Origin: Amblyomma americanum
Taxonomy: Eukaryota > Arthropoda > Arachnida > Ixodida > Ixodidae
DNA: 64,000 nt
Direction of reading: 5' to 3'
Assembly: GCF_052857255.1 (NCBI RefSeq)
Contig: NC_135505.1
Location: 135,774,356 to 135,838,355, forward strand
The position numbers and the translations under genes are program-made. Below the pieces are notes generated by a model, which was given only the letters and a program-made list of their open reading frames with translations, was not told the origin of the DNA and did no database searches. Position 1 is the stretch's first letter. Each line of letters begins with the position of its first letter. Positions 53,050 through 64,000 of this stretch are shown in pieces.

Positions 53050-53390
53050 GAAAAAAAAACAAAGTAGCTTTTATGAGAAATTAGCGGCGACACTTTCGGG
53101 CCCAGTAGGATAAGTGATAGTTGTGATGTGATCGAGAAGGTCGTTTCAACCGGCTTATGTCCTAGGAAAGAATTGCACCGTAAGCGTGTTGTTGAGGGAG
53201 CGTGGGCGTGAAACTTGCAGTGTGTTCGGTTCGGCAGGATGTGTGGCTAGTGGGTGCGCTGATTTCGCACTCCTGATAAAATGCGGAACTGCAGAACTTG
53301 CGACAAAACCCGAGACTAGCAGTGCGGCTATGGAATTAAAGATTGTGGTGTTAGATATGAAATGTTTGCAGTTGGCCAGCAACAGAAATG
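53050..53390 (-). mobile_element. CR1/L2-like LINE C-terminus (minus)
   Basis: Minus-strand frame 53382-53155 ends SLNNTLTVQFFPRT, the FFPRT motif of CR1/L2 ORF ends; after a stop and shift it resumes as NDLLDHITTITYPTGPESVA with a stop near 53080. One lesion separates the halves. It lies directly next to the RTE copy on the same strand. Confidence 0.7.
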
Positions 53391-54501
53391 CTGGAACCTA
53401 GGGTCCTTTTTTTAAACTACCTCGTCAGCTTTAGTGAGATATACTATTGCGATGAAAAGTTTACCGGGTGGAACCTTGTTAAAAAAAAGTTTATTCCGAC
53501 AAGGGAGCGCAATCCATTCGCCTGCAAGGTGTCATTTATGAAGGAATGTGCATGCTCTATCCATTGAAAACAATACCCCGCGACTGGTTCGCGAGGCAGA
53601 GCTGCAATAAATATTTTTCTGTGAGCATGCGTCTCGTAAACTTCTGACTGTGATTTGAAGGGTCTTTGTTTCGTTCGAACAGGACCAATAAAGGTTTACC
53701 GGCGTAATGATGGACTGTCAAATAAAACTAACGTACGTACAGGATACATAAACCCTCTGTGTCACATAAAGCAATGCTCTCAGCCTCCTTGCTAAAATAA
53801 ACCTGGTTAAAGACGTTTTTTTCGAGTAAGCAAAGCCTGCTGGCCGAACAAGCGTCGAGTAAGCAAGCAGTACACTCTGTTGACGGGCATAATAAAGGGG
53901 CCGCTTTGAAAATAAAAGAACTAGTGCTTTATTGTATTTCATTTCAACGGAGGGATGTCACGTCTTCTCGGCGCACGAGGCCAGTCAATTAAATGTCAGT
54001 TGAAGTTCTCAAGAAACTATTAAGAATCCTTAAATGTAGAGCGAGGTTCCTGACGGCGTAATGGTGGTGGCTTCTGCAGTTCTGCTTGGGGTACTGGGAA
54101 CTTTAAAGAAGCTCACCGCGATGCCATTCCGACTTGCTTGATTTTCAAGGCTTGCTCCTTGTAGAAGAGCATGTTCCTGCGTATCCGCACGAAAACAGTT
54201 CTAGCTCGGTTGACTTCTGAAGAAAGATTGCGTTTAGAGACACTGATAAATACCAGCTGGCGATGGCGACCGAGCCAGAAGTTGTGAGGAGCGCTGCGTG
54301 TCGGTTTCTCCAGTGAATCCGTGACGTCGGTGGTTACGTTTCCGGGACTTTCCTTAACTTTGTGATCTGTATCAAGGGTGGTAGAATTTGTCGAGCTCGG
54401 TCTGCTGTTGGTACGCGAGCATCGAGCTGGTGTCGAGAGGTGTGTGGGTCTTCATCCAGACAAATCCTCGGTTCAAGCTGGAGATCAAGCTGCAGAAAGT
54501 T
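53391..54501. other. 3' flank and probable 3' UTR of the 770-codon gene
   Basis: On the minus strand AATAAA lies at 53928-53933, about 570 bases after the stop at 54502, and would serve the gene below. No other coding sequence recognised. Confidence 0.35.
53928..53933 (-). promoter_or_regulatory. poly(A) signal for the 770-codon gene
   Basis: AATAAA on the minus strand (TTTATT on plus), the only canonical hexamer I noted that would give a moderate 3' UTR. Confidence 0.3.
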
Positions 54502-56814
54502 TCACAACTCTACTGACCATTCACGCACTGCTTGAAGCGATTCACGGATCAGCGATCGCAGGCTAGACATGTTTTGTGCCGGAAGTGGCGAAGCCTCTTG
54601 GGTTGTAGGCATCTGGGGATTCATTGGCTGCATTGCTGACCTTTCCGAAGATTCCATCGCTTGTATCCGGTCGCCTTCGAAAGGTGGAATCCTTGCTTTC
54701 GCTCTGAGTGCTGCTGCAGACCGGGAATTAATCGGAGGTTGGGTTTCCAATCCGGTTGATTGCTGCCCTGGAAGGGGGTGTGGATTATGGATAGGCGTCA
54801 TATGTTCACCCGGGTGCAAGACCCTGGGGGACTCTTGCGCATGTCTCTTAGGATGAGAGTTACCACTTGAGTATGACATTCGTTTTGTCCTTGCGAACCG
54901 AGACGGCTCCAATACGTGCAATGGTTGCTGAAATGAAGCCAGGTAACTTTGCATGGCGATGTTTTGTGTTTGCCGCGGAACGTCAGGAGTGAAATCCGGC
55001 ACTGCTGACTTAATCCTGACGTCGAGTCTTCCTCCTCTTCCAACCGGAGCACTACCTTCTGGGCGCCTGTCTTCCTTTGACCAAGCCTGGTGGTGTTGAA
55101 GTTCAGTGCGCCGACTTTGCATGCACAGATCATCAATACGCGATTGATAGAACCCCCTATCCGGTATCGATACTACCTGTTCTGACAGAGATTCCCCTGA
55201 CGTAGATTCTGGGTTCCACTCGTCCGGCGTCGTTGAAGTTACTTCTGAGTCGTTCGGTTCCTGCATCATACTCAGTGGCGTTCTTCCCAGGAGCGCTGCC
55301 GAGTCTTGCGGCGAGGACGTGGAGAGTTGGCTGAAACCTTCGCTACCTGCCTGGGATGAACACTTCAAAAACTGCGCTCGCACGGCTTTCCTCTGGCCAT
55401 CATCAGGCTCCTCTGGGCGGATTGAACGTGGCGTCCGTATTCGGGCTGAAGGCCACTCTGCGTGCGTTGCGTTCAATTCTCGGTTGTCCGCAGGTGGTCT
55501 TCGGTCGTGTCCAAGAATAGAGTTGAGTAGTTGATCTTCGTCATAATCTGGTTCTTTTAGGCGTGGGCGCATTAGCAGGCTCCTCAAGAGAGGGCAAAAC
55601 ACTTGCTGCTTTTCCTGGCCTGAACTCGTCGCACTTCGCCGATTGGGCTGAGGAAATGGTTGAGTGCGTGCGTTTGATACACCGGTTGAAATTCCTCTGA
55701 CCTTACAAATACTCGGTGCAGTGACTGCTCGAATCATGCGCTTCCGTTGGAGAGGTTTTCGTGATGACATAGCCGGAGAGCACCCCTCACTGACGAGCTG
55801 CCTACGAGTTCCTAAAGCATTATCGCCGTACAAGAGATTCGATAATTCGGACCTGTCGCTCTTTTCAGCAGCACCGCCAACGCGGACAGTGGGCGACCGG
55901 GATGCTGACTGATCCGGATGCTGCCTTTTCAGCTGCGGGTGGGAATTTGGAACAGGTACTGCCGACGGCCTTTGGTTAGTCATGAACTCGTTGCTGTGTG
56001 CTGGCGCAGGGTTTGCGCACACTGACGAACCTGTCAATGCCTGCGATGACAGCAACTGCTGCTTGCTATTCTGCCCGGCCGGCTGTTCTGCGGATGGCGT
56101 CTGAAGACGTGCATTTTCTGTCGACGGGGCAGCATGGTTCGTTACTGGAGGACTGGTTGTCGACGGCGTCGGTGCTGAAGGTATGCGCCCGGACGCAGAA
56201 TCAGCAGTTAAATACTCGCTATTGTTTGAGTTTGTATCCGGGTTATTGCCTACTTTAGGCACTGCGAGTTTGTCTTTGTTTCCGGGAAGTTGTTGAATAA
56301 ACTCTTCCGTCGTAGGACTGGTAACCTTGTGCTCCGGGACGTCGCGTCTACATTTGCGGTGGCTACCTTGGTTTCCTCGGTTACCGCGTAATGCGCTCTG
56401 GTCCTCGGAGTTTGCGGGAAGTGGGCCGAACTGGCGTTCAGGCGAGGGAACTTCAGACGTAGAAACGCTTGCTTGGCTCTCGCGTGTCAGTGATGCTCTT
56501 CCAGGTCCGCCGTGGACACGATGCTCTGTCCCGCCGGCAAGTTCATTGCTCGCTTCTTGTTGCGGCTGCTGCTCGTCCCCGTCCCCTTCGGTGACAACGT
56601 CAAGGCCCGAAGCATCCATTCGCGCGGCAAATGCGAATGTTGGGTTCTCTGGTTCATTCTCGACGGGTGAAATATCGTCCAAGCTAGTCAAGCTTTTTGC
56701 CTGGAAATTTCCCATCAGAAATTGCTGGCATGAAGTGAAGCTAACGAGCAGTGCTTTGTCGAAAGAACGGAAGCAACAACTGAACGCCGATTCGTTTCTT
56801 GACCTTGTAATCAT
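54502..56814 (-). CDS. 770-residue disordered protein, single exon, function unknown
   Basis: Open for 770 codons on the minus strand; an in-frame TGA 15 bases upstream of ATG 56812-56814 fixes the start within this exon. N-terminus MITRSRNESAFSCCFRSFDK with a few Cys, then acidic and Gln-rich stretches (EGDGDEQQPQQEASNE), many Ser/Pro/Thr-rich segments, a basic patch near residue 360 (SRKPLQRKRMIRAVTAPS), an acidic DYDEDQLLNSILGHD near residue 425, and the C-terminus SSLRSLIRESLQAVREWSVE then L and stop, which may be a short amphipathic helix. There is no recognised domain, no signal peptide and no membrane segment. A frame this long is far beyond chance at this base composition, so it codes for protein. 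It has no paralogue in the window and no transposon motifs. It could be a retrogene or a fast-evolving nuclear scaffold or reproductive protein; both are guesses. Confidence 0.7.
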   Translation of the reverse strand: MITRSRNESAFSCCFRSFDKALLVSFTSCQQFLMGNFQAKSLTSLDDISPVENEPENPTFAFAARMDASGLDVVTEGDGDEQQPQQEASNELAGGTEHRVHGGPGRASLTRESQASVSTSEVPSPERQFGPLPANSEDQSALRGNRGNQGSHRKCRRDVPEHKVTSPTTEEFIQQLPGNKDKLAVPKVGNNPDTNSNNSEYLTADSASGRIPSAPTPSTTSPPVTNHAAPSTENARLQTPSAEQPAGQNSKQQLLSSQALTGSSVCANPAPAHSNEFMTNQRPSAVPVPNSHPQLKRQHPDQSASRSPTVRVGGAAEKSDRSELSNLLYGDNALGTRRQLVSEGCSPAMSSRKPLQRKRMIRAVTAPSICKVRGISTGVSNARTQPFPQPNRRSATSSGQEKQQVFCPLLRSLLMRPRLKEPDYDEDQLLNSILGHDRRPPADNRELNATHAEWPSARIRTPRSIRPEEPDDGQRKAVRAQFLKCSSQAGSEGFSQLSTSSPQDSAALLGRTPLSMMQEPNDSEVTSTTPDEWNPESTSGESLSEQVVSIPDRGFYQSRIDDLCMQSRRTELQHHQAWSKEDRRPEGSAPVGRGGRLDVRIKSAVPDFTPDVPRQTQNIAMQSYLASFQQPLHVLEPSRFARTKRMSYSSGNSHPKRHAQESPRVLHPGEHMTPIHNPHPLPGQQSTGLETQPPINSRSAAALRAKARIPPFEGDRIQAMESSERSAMQPMNPQMPTTQEASPLPAQNMSSLRSLIRESLQAVREWSVEL

Positions 56815-59467
56815 TTGATTTTGAGTTCATATTTATTTTTTGTTTTGTTTTTGAGGGTGTCAAGGCACTTTTTGTTAGTTCTATGACGAAGCTTTAAGCG
56901 TCTCGCTCGAGTGCCATATTAACCCTTAGTCATTAATCCAGCAGAGAATGATCGGGACAACGGTGTTCTCAATCTCAAAATCAAGTACACATGTGCTTCG
57001 GGCAGTACGATGAGACAGTAATTATCTTGCAGGCCTGGCTTTATGGTGTAGAACGCCACCCGAAACGAAAAAAAAAACTTAGACGAATTTCTAGATGCCA
57101 GCAATCTGGCGAGAATATTTTTCGCGAACAGAAGACAGTCGCATGTGACCTGCCAAAAAGAGGCGTTTCAATATTTCTTATCCCTGGACATGAACAAAAA
57201 AAAATGAAGAGCACGTATCAGCAGAATCGGGTGACAAGGGGCAGTTTTCAAGAACACGCGTGTACGTGATAGGCAACGTGTGTCGTGTGGCTGCTAAAGT
57301 TTAGTAGAGCAACACTAGTTAAGAACTGAACTGTAGACGTGACTTGCATGTTGCATGACGGGAGTCATGTGGCAGCCCCGGTCATAGCTTACCCAGCCCC
57401 GGTTTGAGCAGGCGGCAGTAAAGGGATTCGTTAAACGCACGAGTTTTTGATGTACTCTAGGGCCTGTGTTCTGGAACTGCCCACAAAGGGAAGTGTCTGG
57501 ATCGGCTTCGCTTCTACAGGAAGCGTTATTTAGCCCAAGAAATGGCAAACGCCGCGCACGCCATGGCCTCGTATCGTATATTAGTTTCCTAGATGTTGCG
57601 ACCGCGTTTAAATCTAATGCAGTCGCCTGTTGTAGTTTTGGACCACCGTAACGTAAGTTTCCCGTTTATTGAGTAACGCACACAATAATAATGAATATAA
57701 TAAAATCAGTACAAAACGAGGTCCCATAGTACACGACTGTCGGCAGGACCTCCTAGAGCAAAGCACGTGGGGTAAAATCGCAAACAATGGAAGGCAGTGT
57801 ATTAATTAGCATGAATATACAACCTAGAAGTCGTAAATATTTTTAGGACAAGTTTTGCAATCACTTATGGGCTAAATTTATTGACTCAACGGAAAGTGGT
57901 TTAATTCCAGAATACGTAACGGCAAATACGGGTCAGCTGGCGTTAGGCAGCAGTCATTTCCGCAAGTGCAGCTCCAGCCAATCGGCGGAGACTGAAATGG
58001 ATATGCACTTGGTGGACACCTGCATACCTAGGCCTACGGGTCCCAAGTACCTGCATGGCAAGTGCAGAACATATAGCCTCCTCTGAAACCAGCAGAAGCG
58101 CGCTCGGCTGAGATCGAGAAGGAACGTAACTGTGCTATTGCTACAATGCGAGGACGGCAACATTAACTATGCATCCACTCCCAAGTATTTCACGTGGTTG
58201 TCAAGTAATAACTCAGATAGTGCATTTCTTCATCGTTTCAGACTTATAACTCAGAACGTCAACATTTCGCACTGAGAGGCAGATATGTGTGTGTCGGGAC
58301 GAGACAACTAAAGCACGCGAACTCTTAGGCAAAGATCTTGGCATGGACTTATACTCTTATGCATAAGCAACACAGCGCTCGTTGCTTGTGAAAACAAAAG
58401 ACAAAAAAAACACGAGAATTGCCGTTCTGCAGAGCATGATGTTGAGCAGGACAGTGAGACACGCGATAAGAGGGGCATCGGGCTGCTTGCGAACTTTCGA
58501 AAGGAAAACGGGAACGGGGCAGAAACGCAAGATTGTACTCGACGCATCGAATACACGAATGACCGAGACGCGTGCTACCTTTGAGTGACACGAAGCTGTG
58601 TCACAGAGGTTGTACCAGAACGTTGATGCTCTGTAATCTGCACATACCGATACTACTGGGAGCTGCCATGGCGCTGAAGTTCTCCTGATAACACAGTTGG
58701 GAATGCCTATCAAATGCTCGAATGGTCTGCCTAAAAATATTGCGAAATGATAGCCCGCAACATCGAGAAACTGGCCGTTAAACAGTGAAGAACATTACAA
58801 ACGATCGAGCAGTCCATTTATTATCGACATACATCAAAGGCACTTCTTACGAACGGCTACAAAATGAGGGGCGAACTCTATGCGTCAGAACCTTAAAATT
58901 TGCACTGCAATGGCGCCGCTATTTGATGTGTACCACTGCATCTGTACACATCAAATACCCATCATAATTTCGCCATCGAATTCTGAGAGTGCATGCGGCC
59001 ACAGCAGTGTCCACAATGAAAGAACGGACGTCCGCCCGGGACTTCCCGCCATCGCAGGGCGCGAGTGACACGCGCGTGAAAAACAGAGTTCGCTTGCAAG
59101 TCCAGGGTTGTCAACGAACTAGCGCGAAAGGCAACTATGATCGTGAGGGCTACTGAGGCTGCTTCGTCAAACTCCTTGTCACCAGCGGCTTGTGGAAGGC
59201 GCCGGAAGAAACGTGATACGCTCCATAACACCTGTGGGTTGCTTTGCACTCGCTTGCAGTCGCGTTCGGCCACCAGACTGCGCCAAGCACCGCCCCAGCA
59301 GCGCCGTCACCTCCCAGACGATCTGGTGGCCCAGCATTCCGAGGTGGGTATAACTGCCAGCAGAAATGTCGTCGAAGGAGATAGGAGGCATGCCGAAAAT
59401 TTGAGGGAAGACGGCGGTATTTGCGCCCATGTTCGCCTGTAGTTTCGGTCCATGTTCGCATGTAGTT
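56815..59467. other. no gene recognised
   Basis: 5' flank of the minus-strand 770-codon gene, then unassigned sequence. Contains a 12-bp-arm hairpin at 58920-58956 (ATTTGATGTGTA and TACACATCAAAT). The GC-rich part 59137-59440 has overlapping frames on both strands without motifs. Confidence 0.35.
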
Positions 59468-59845
59468 CGTGCCATGTTAATACTTGGTTTTGGGGGAAAG
59501 GAAATGGCGCAGTATCTGTCTCATATATCGTTGGACACCTGAACCACGCCGTAAGGGAAGGGATAAAGGAGGGAGTGAAAGAAAAAAGAGGTGCCGTAGT
59601 GGAGGGCTCCGGAATAATTTCGACCACCTGGGCATCTTAACGTGCACTGACATCGCACAGCACACGGGCGCCTTAGCATTTTGCCTCCATAAAAACGCAG
59701 CCGCCGCAAAACGCTAAGGCGCCCGTGTGCTGTGCGATGTCAGTGCACGTTAAAGATCCCCAGGTGGTTGAAATTATTCCGGAGCCCTCCACTACGGCAG
59801 CTCTTTCTTATTACACTCCCTCCTTTATCCCTTCCGTGCCATGTT
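59468..59845. repeat. Ruka-related SINE inserted as an inverted dimer, one target duplication
   Basis: A minus-oriented long-tail SINE runs from 59479 (tail side) to about 59707, then the same sequence resumes in plus orientation to 59834. Inverted arms are 59558-59682 and 59708-59834 with a 25-base loop. The whole unit is flanked by CGTGCCATGTT at 59468-59478 and 59835-59845, so it integrated as one piece. Confidence 0.88.
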
Positions 59846-60539
59846 CGCAAGGCTCGAACTGAATCTGTTGTTGTTTATGTCTTCCTTGAAGAGGCTTTCA
59901 TTGCTAGACTTCATCATGCGCAGTTCGCGCACTTTGGACAGCATGGAGCTCCTATCCCCATCACTTAGGCAGTTTCAGTGTCTGGCGCCCTCATGCTGAA
60001 TGGCTGCCAGGAGCACCGACAAGTAGTCGCCTACTGAGCGGGCACTAGTCGGCGACGAGATGGTTAGGATCTTTGTCAGAACTTGCAGCCTAAGGTGCTT
60101 GAATGCGGTCACAGTGTTCGATGGCAAAATCTGTAAACCAAAGCTGGCTCGTGCTTCGAAGCTGAGATCATAAAGTTGAGCCTTAGGAAGTTGACCGCCA
60201 GCAATGCCACAGTGTATAGCGTTGTAACTGGTGTCATCTCTTGCAGAAGAATAGGCGTGAGGTCGTTACGTGCATCGGTGAAGCCCCTTGCTGTGCTGTT
60301 GGATCCAGCTGGTATCTTCACCTCGCCTTGAAGCTTATTCCCTGTAACCGTTTCATGGGCGGAATGGCGACGGACTCGTCTTCTCAAGTCGGTCTCAGAG
60401 GTTGGCGAAAACTTCCCAGACACGACGCGAAAGCAATATCTTCTGATCACTGCCACTCTGGCCATGTCGATCTGTCTTCGGTAGCCGCTCTTGCATGGAA
60501 GGAGGCCTTTCTGTCTATCTCAAAATAGATCTTTTTCTG
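59846..60539. other. no gene clearly recognised; probable LINE remnants
   Basis: A 118-codon minus frame (60109-60465) could extend the decayed LINE below towards its C-terminus but shows no zinc knuckle or other motif. Confidence 0.3.
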
Positions 60540-61690
60540 TCTTGTGCTAACCGTCTTAAAAAGGGCGTGAACCAGGTAAATGTAGCGCAGTCGAAGCAGT
60601 TTGATAAAACCTAGTCCTAGACGATGCTGAGCCAGGTTCTTCTGCCTGCATCAGAAACCTACGGAAAATGACGCCAGAATTCCCGTTACGTTCCAAGATA
60701 GCCCACCTCTGTTTAGACAGAGGTGAGCCCACCGACTATGCGCCGCAGCACTCAAGCTGTTTGTGTGAAGTCTGTATATACAAGATGACGGGTCGGCAGT
60801 TGCAGTACTGAGGCGGCCTGTTAAAGTAAGCGCACCATCATAAAGAGCGACGAGCTTTGCTATCACAGAGGGAAGCGGCGCCTCTGTAGTTAACAACACG
60901 TCTGGCGCAGATCAGCAAGCGCTGGACGAACGAGACTGGTGTGTAAAACATCGTCTTTCGTGCTTGCGTCCACGTAAGCTTGAGGCGCGCCTACAGAGTC
61001 TGCTGGGAGAGGGGGCTTTGCGTCTGCCACTGAACGGTGAACGTTGCGCATGAGGCTTAGCTGTTGTCTGCGTGTGACCTGCCAAGGACGCTGCCAAGGA
61101 GCGGCTTCCGAAGGTGTTGCATGAAGGAGCGGATAAGTGGGGTCAAAGTAATGCGCCAGTGCAGATCGTGCTAGGGTTAATTGAAGTTTCAGGCAGCGCG
61201 CACTCCGACGCTGCTCCACGAGCTCATAAATTATATTCAGCTGAGCTTCCGCTTGTAGCATGAAAATAGGGGTCAAGCGAAGAAGGCCATTAATAACCGC
61301 ATGGCCTCTCCGTTGGCTGTTTCCAAGCGGCGCCAATTTTAGATCAAGGCGTGGGAAACGTGCTTGATAAGCAAGCCGAGGCACTAACGCAGAGCGTGAT
61401 AACGTTCGAGTCATATTGGAGCATGCGCCCCTTGCTTTCTGAGAAATGCGGCGAAATAGATGCAGCGTACTAGCGGCACTCTGTAGAGCAGGTCGAACCC
61501 ACTGCGCTGCTAAGACAGGTTTCCAGTTCGACACCTAGCATCCGCACCGACGAGGCTCTAGTGAGGAGTTGGCCGTTTAACGACGGCTCTATAGGTCTTT
61601 GCAAAAATCGGTGCCTACACAACTGGTTTGTGATAGACATAATGTTTGTCATTTTAACCGACAGCGCCAGGCTATAGTCTTTGTGCAACG
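60540..61690 (-). mobile_element. decayed RT-RNase H LINE (minus)
   Basis: In minus-strand order: LALSVKMTNIMS and NGQLLTRASSVRMLGVELET (61690-61500; RT palm/thumb), then in another frame HLFRRISQKARGACSNMTRT, SALVPRLAYQARFPRLDL and LQAEAQLNIIYELVEQRRSA (61534-60900), and PQAYVDASTKDD, the start of an RNase H domain (first catalytic Asp). A further frame 60899-60651 (TEAPLPSVIAKLVAL) matches the second RNase H block. At least two frameshifts. Same architecture as the element at 8562-10415 but a different, older lineage. Confidence 0.75.
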
Positions 61691-61959
61691 ATTGGCTGGC
61701 AGGATTTGAAAGACACTAACGCAGCATTTTGATTACCTAGCAGGATTCTCACTCGCGTTGTTTTTTTCAGTCATATGGTCAACCTTCAGCGCCTGTGAAC
61801 AGTGACTCACTAGATTCATTACTGCAATATGATACGTGAAAATCTAATGAACAGCGTGAATATCCCTGACCAGGGAGTTATTCTAAGCCATACTAGAATT
61901 GAACAAAGTTTATCGTGCCTAAATAAACAGGCGCTCGTTACGTCAAGAGAAGAGGGCAT

Positions 61960-61996
61960 GTGTATGTGTGTGTGTGTGGGGGGGGGGGGGGGGGGT
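61960..61996 (+). repeat. (GT)n followed by G-run
   Basis: GTGTATGTGTGTGTGTG then a run of about 17 G. A C-run in similar context occurs at 62168-62180. Confidence 0.9.
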
Positions 61997-63401
61997 AGGC
62001 TGGAAACAACTGCATAAATGGCTTGAATTAATGAATTTTGAAATTGAAGGAATCCTCCTGATCTGTTACAGGTCTCGTCCGCAGCTTATAAAGGCATTAA
62101 AAAACTCCCAACCATGGCTGTCTCCTCAATGACAAAAAGGTAGTAGCCATAGCTGTGCTGCCCTCCCCTCCCCCCCCCCCACCCCAGCCGAATTATCACA
62201 GGCAGGTAATCATAGATGTCAGCTGTGATAATTAACAAGAGCACAGGGGCCATATTGACGACACGACCCTCTCCCTGGACCTGCTGACACTTCTCACATA
62301 TTACTGGGCGCAAGTACCGATGCTTCCAGGGATAAAAAGAAAGGCACAAATTTCGAAACTGTGATGTCTCCATAAATTCGCACTTCATGGTTAGCGTGAA
62401 GAGGACACGCAAAAAAAGGGGGAGGAAAAAGGAAGAACGGGTATTTCAGGAAACACTAACGCACCTCCGGGAAACCAGCCGGCTTGAAAGCGAATAAATA
62501 AGCTAAAAAAACTGAAGGAACCAACGATTTTAATGCGAGGGTCGCTGAATTTCAGCCGGCGCCAGCCTGCGGCTCCCAATGAGCCTCATCTCGACGGAAA
62601 CACGCCACAGGTGGTCACGTGGTGCGCACGTGATTGATCCACACCAGTTGCGGCGTCGTGGGGAGATAGGGAGCTTCCCCTTTCTTGGCATAGACCGTCC
62701 CTAAAGAGACCCGCTCTTTCCCTTCTCGCTAGGCCTGTTTATCGCTTTCCAACGCGTGGGCTTCCTTCATTTTTTCTTCTCCCCAACATTGCCGTTTTGA
62801 GCCCGATTATGCCGGGTTGTCCCCTATCTCTGGCGCTGCGCTCCCTAGACTCCACTCAACCTCCGGATGCTTTATTGTTCTTTTTAACGCGCCACCCAGC
62901 GAGATGCCACCATCATCGATCTTCGCGCCTCCCACGCAAGCACCTGATTTATCTCGTTGTGTGGAGTGGCCGCCCTTTGGGAAGAATTACGTGTGCTGGT
63001 CATATTTTTGAATGTTTCTTTCAGACTCATTCCTTTTCTCTTTTACTATCGGCAGTTACTCGGTGACGTCAGGACTGACCGCCAGCACATGTTATCAGTA
63101 GCCGAGTGTGTTATCAGGTTAAGTGATCGATAATTAGCCGCACAGTTTTCTCACAATTTTCTACCCACACCTGACCAAATATTTGTTCACCGCCTAAGGT
63201 TCCTAGAAAGTTTTTCATCTTTTCTTTGCAGCTGTGCGGCTACGCTGACAGTGCCTGTTCACGGTTAATTACGCCATCAATTAAAATCTGTTGTACTTTC
63301 AAAAATTCCTCTAAAATTATACGAGACACTTAAGATTCGCCTGAAGGGCATGACGTTATAGCGTATTGGGTTAATACCCATATACGCAGAAAGTCATTCT
63401 G
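61997..63401. other. no gene recognised
   Basis: Mixed composition and short ORFs on both strands without motifs. Nothing supports a gene. Confidence 0.35.
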
Positions 63402-63413
63402 TACTTCACATTC

Positions 63414-63653
63414 GCAGCCGCGGTGGCTGAGTGGTTATGGCGCTCGGCTGCTGGCCCAAAAGACGCGGGTTCGATCCCCGCCGCGGCGGTCGAATTTCGA
63501 TGGAGGCGAAATTCCAGAGGCCCGTGTGCTGTGCGATGTCAGTGCACGTTAAAGAACCCCAGGTGGTCGAAATTCCCGGAGCCCTTCACTACGGCGTCTC
63601 TCATAGCCTGAGTCGCTTTGGGACGTTAAACCCCCATAAACCAAACCAAACCA
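63414..63653 (+). repeat. Ruka SINE, full length, with 12-bp target duplication
   Basis: Starts GCAGCCGCGGTGGCTGAGTG and ends CCATAAACCAAACCAAACCA. Perfect flanking TACTTCACATTC at 63402-63413 and 63654-63665. A box and B box (GGTTCGATCCC) are intact, so it could be transcribed by Pol III. Very similar to the copy at 25047. Confidence 0.96.
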
Positions 63654-63684
63654 TACTTCACATTCATAGATTCCTAGGTGTCCT

Positions 63685-64000
63685 CATACCCCTCCCGGCG
63701 CAGTGGCGCCGTGGTTAAGCGATGCGCCACTGCCCTGGGATGGAAGGTGCTGCCACCGGTGGGCCTTATGTGGCCCAGGCTGCTCTTCCCGAGCGACCAA
63801 TCATTAATTTAACTGCCACCTGGCACGGAGAGTAGTTTCCCCACTATCAGGTGGGCAGGTTCTGATGACGCTGCATGGCCACGCGACCTTGTTGGCCCAC
63901 CTGCCTTCTAGGTAGCTCTCTAGGGAACACCTGCCAGAGTTTGCTCGTGATTTGACAACGCCGACACTGGCATTTTTCTAGACAATGGGACCTTTAACGC
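63685..64000 (+). repeat. second tick SINE family, near complete, runs off the window end
   Basis: tRNA-like start CCCGGCGCAGTGGCGCCGTG GTTAAGCGATGCGCC is given in two pieces; then CCGAGCGACCAATCATTAAT, GGTGGGCAGGTTCTGATGAC and CGCCGACACTGGCATTTTTC, ending GGACCTTTAACGC at the window edge. Matches 27966-28215 over the shared part and supplies the head missing there. Confidence 0.85.

Overview
The window looks like a repeat-dense piece of the nuclear genome of a hard tick (Ixodidae, probably a metastriate genus). The evidence is many copies of tRNA-headed SINEs of the tick Ruka type (two with perfect 12-bp target-site duplications), RTE-, CR1/L2- and I/R1-like LINE fragments with tick-type C-termini, Penelope-like element pieces, several MITEs, long (CA)n and (AT)n tracts, and intron-split genes with GT/AG junctions. 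There is no sign of a prokaryotic, viral or organellar sequence. No full name can be given for any gene without a search.

Host genes. Two paralogous SAM-dependent methyltransferase genes of the JHAMT-like family lie in the same orientation: the last two exons of copy A (1356-3530, 5' part outside the window) and a complete three-exon copy B (39348-44523). They share intron positions and phases, and in both the stop codon overlaps an AATAAA signal. A second host-like group is a three-member family of short, polar, charged single-exon ORFs that share a C-terminal signature (FY...DRRSE.Q.F.EDVWP then stop): a pseudogene at 12389-12980, an apparently intact copy at 20609-20998 and an intact copy at 49792-50313. 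I do not recognise this family. A third unrecognised gene is a 770-codon uninterrupted ORF on the minus strand (54502-56814) that encodes a Ser/Pro/Gln-rich, largely disordered protein.

Mobile DNA. 2.2-5.5 kb: RTE and SINE fragments. 7.9-11.2 kb: two LINE 3' ends arranged head to tail plus a CR1/L2-like end on the other strand. 14.3-18.6 kb: Penelope-like GIY-YIG endonuclease and RT pieces, with a 560-bp MITE inserted in the endonuclease reading frame, a 710-bp MITE, a THAP-like relic and an (AT)n tract. 23-28 kb: SINEs, two MITEs and a CTATAGAC-rich repeat. 30.0-30.4 kb: a promoter-like stretch with six TGACCT sites, three CACGTG boxes and a TATA box. 31-36.5 kb: AT-rich, with one decayed LINE RT fragment. 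38.9-44.5 kb: methyltransferase B with repeat-filled introns. 46.2-46.6 kb: long (CA)n. 47.7-50.3 kb: a near-perfect 55-bp-arm palindrome, a SINE and the third small-ORF gene. 52.7-53.4 kb: RTE and CR1 ends. 59.5-61.7 kb: a SINE inserted as an inverted dimer inside one target duplication, then a decayed RNase H-bearing LINE. 63.4-64 kb: an intact Ruka and a second SINE family running off the end.

The genes do not form a pathway. The coherent biological stories are tandem amplification of the methyltransferase, local multiplication and decay of the DRRSE/EDVWP family, and layers of nested transposon insertions. All function calls come from reading translations by eye; splice sites and gene ends are predictions.
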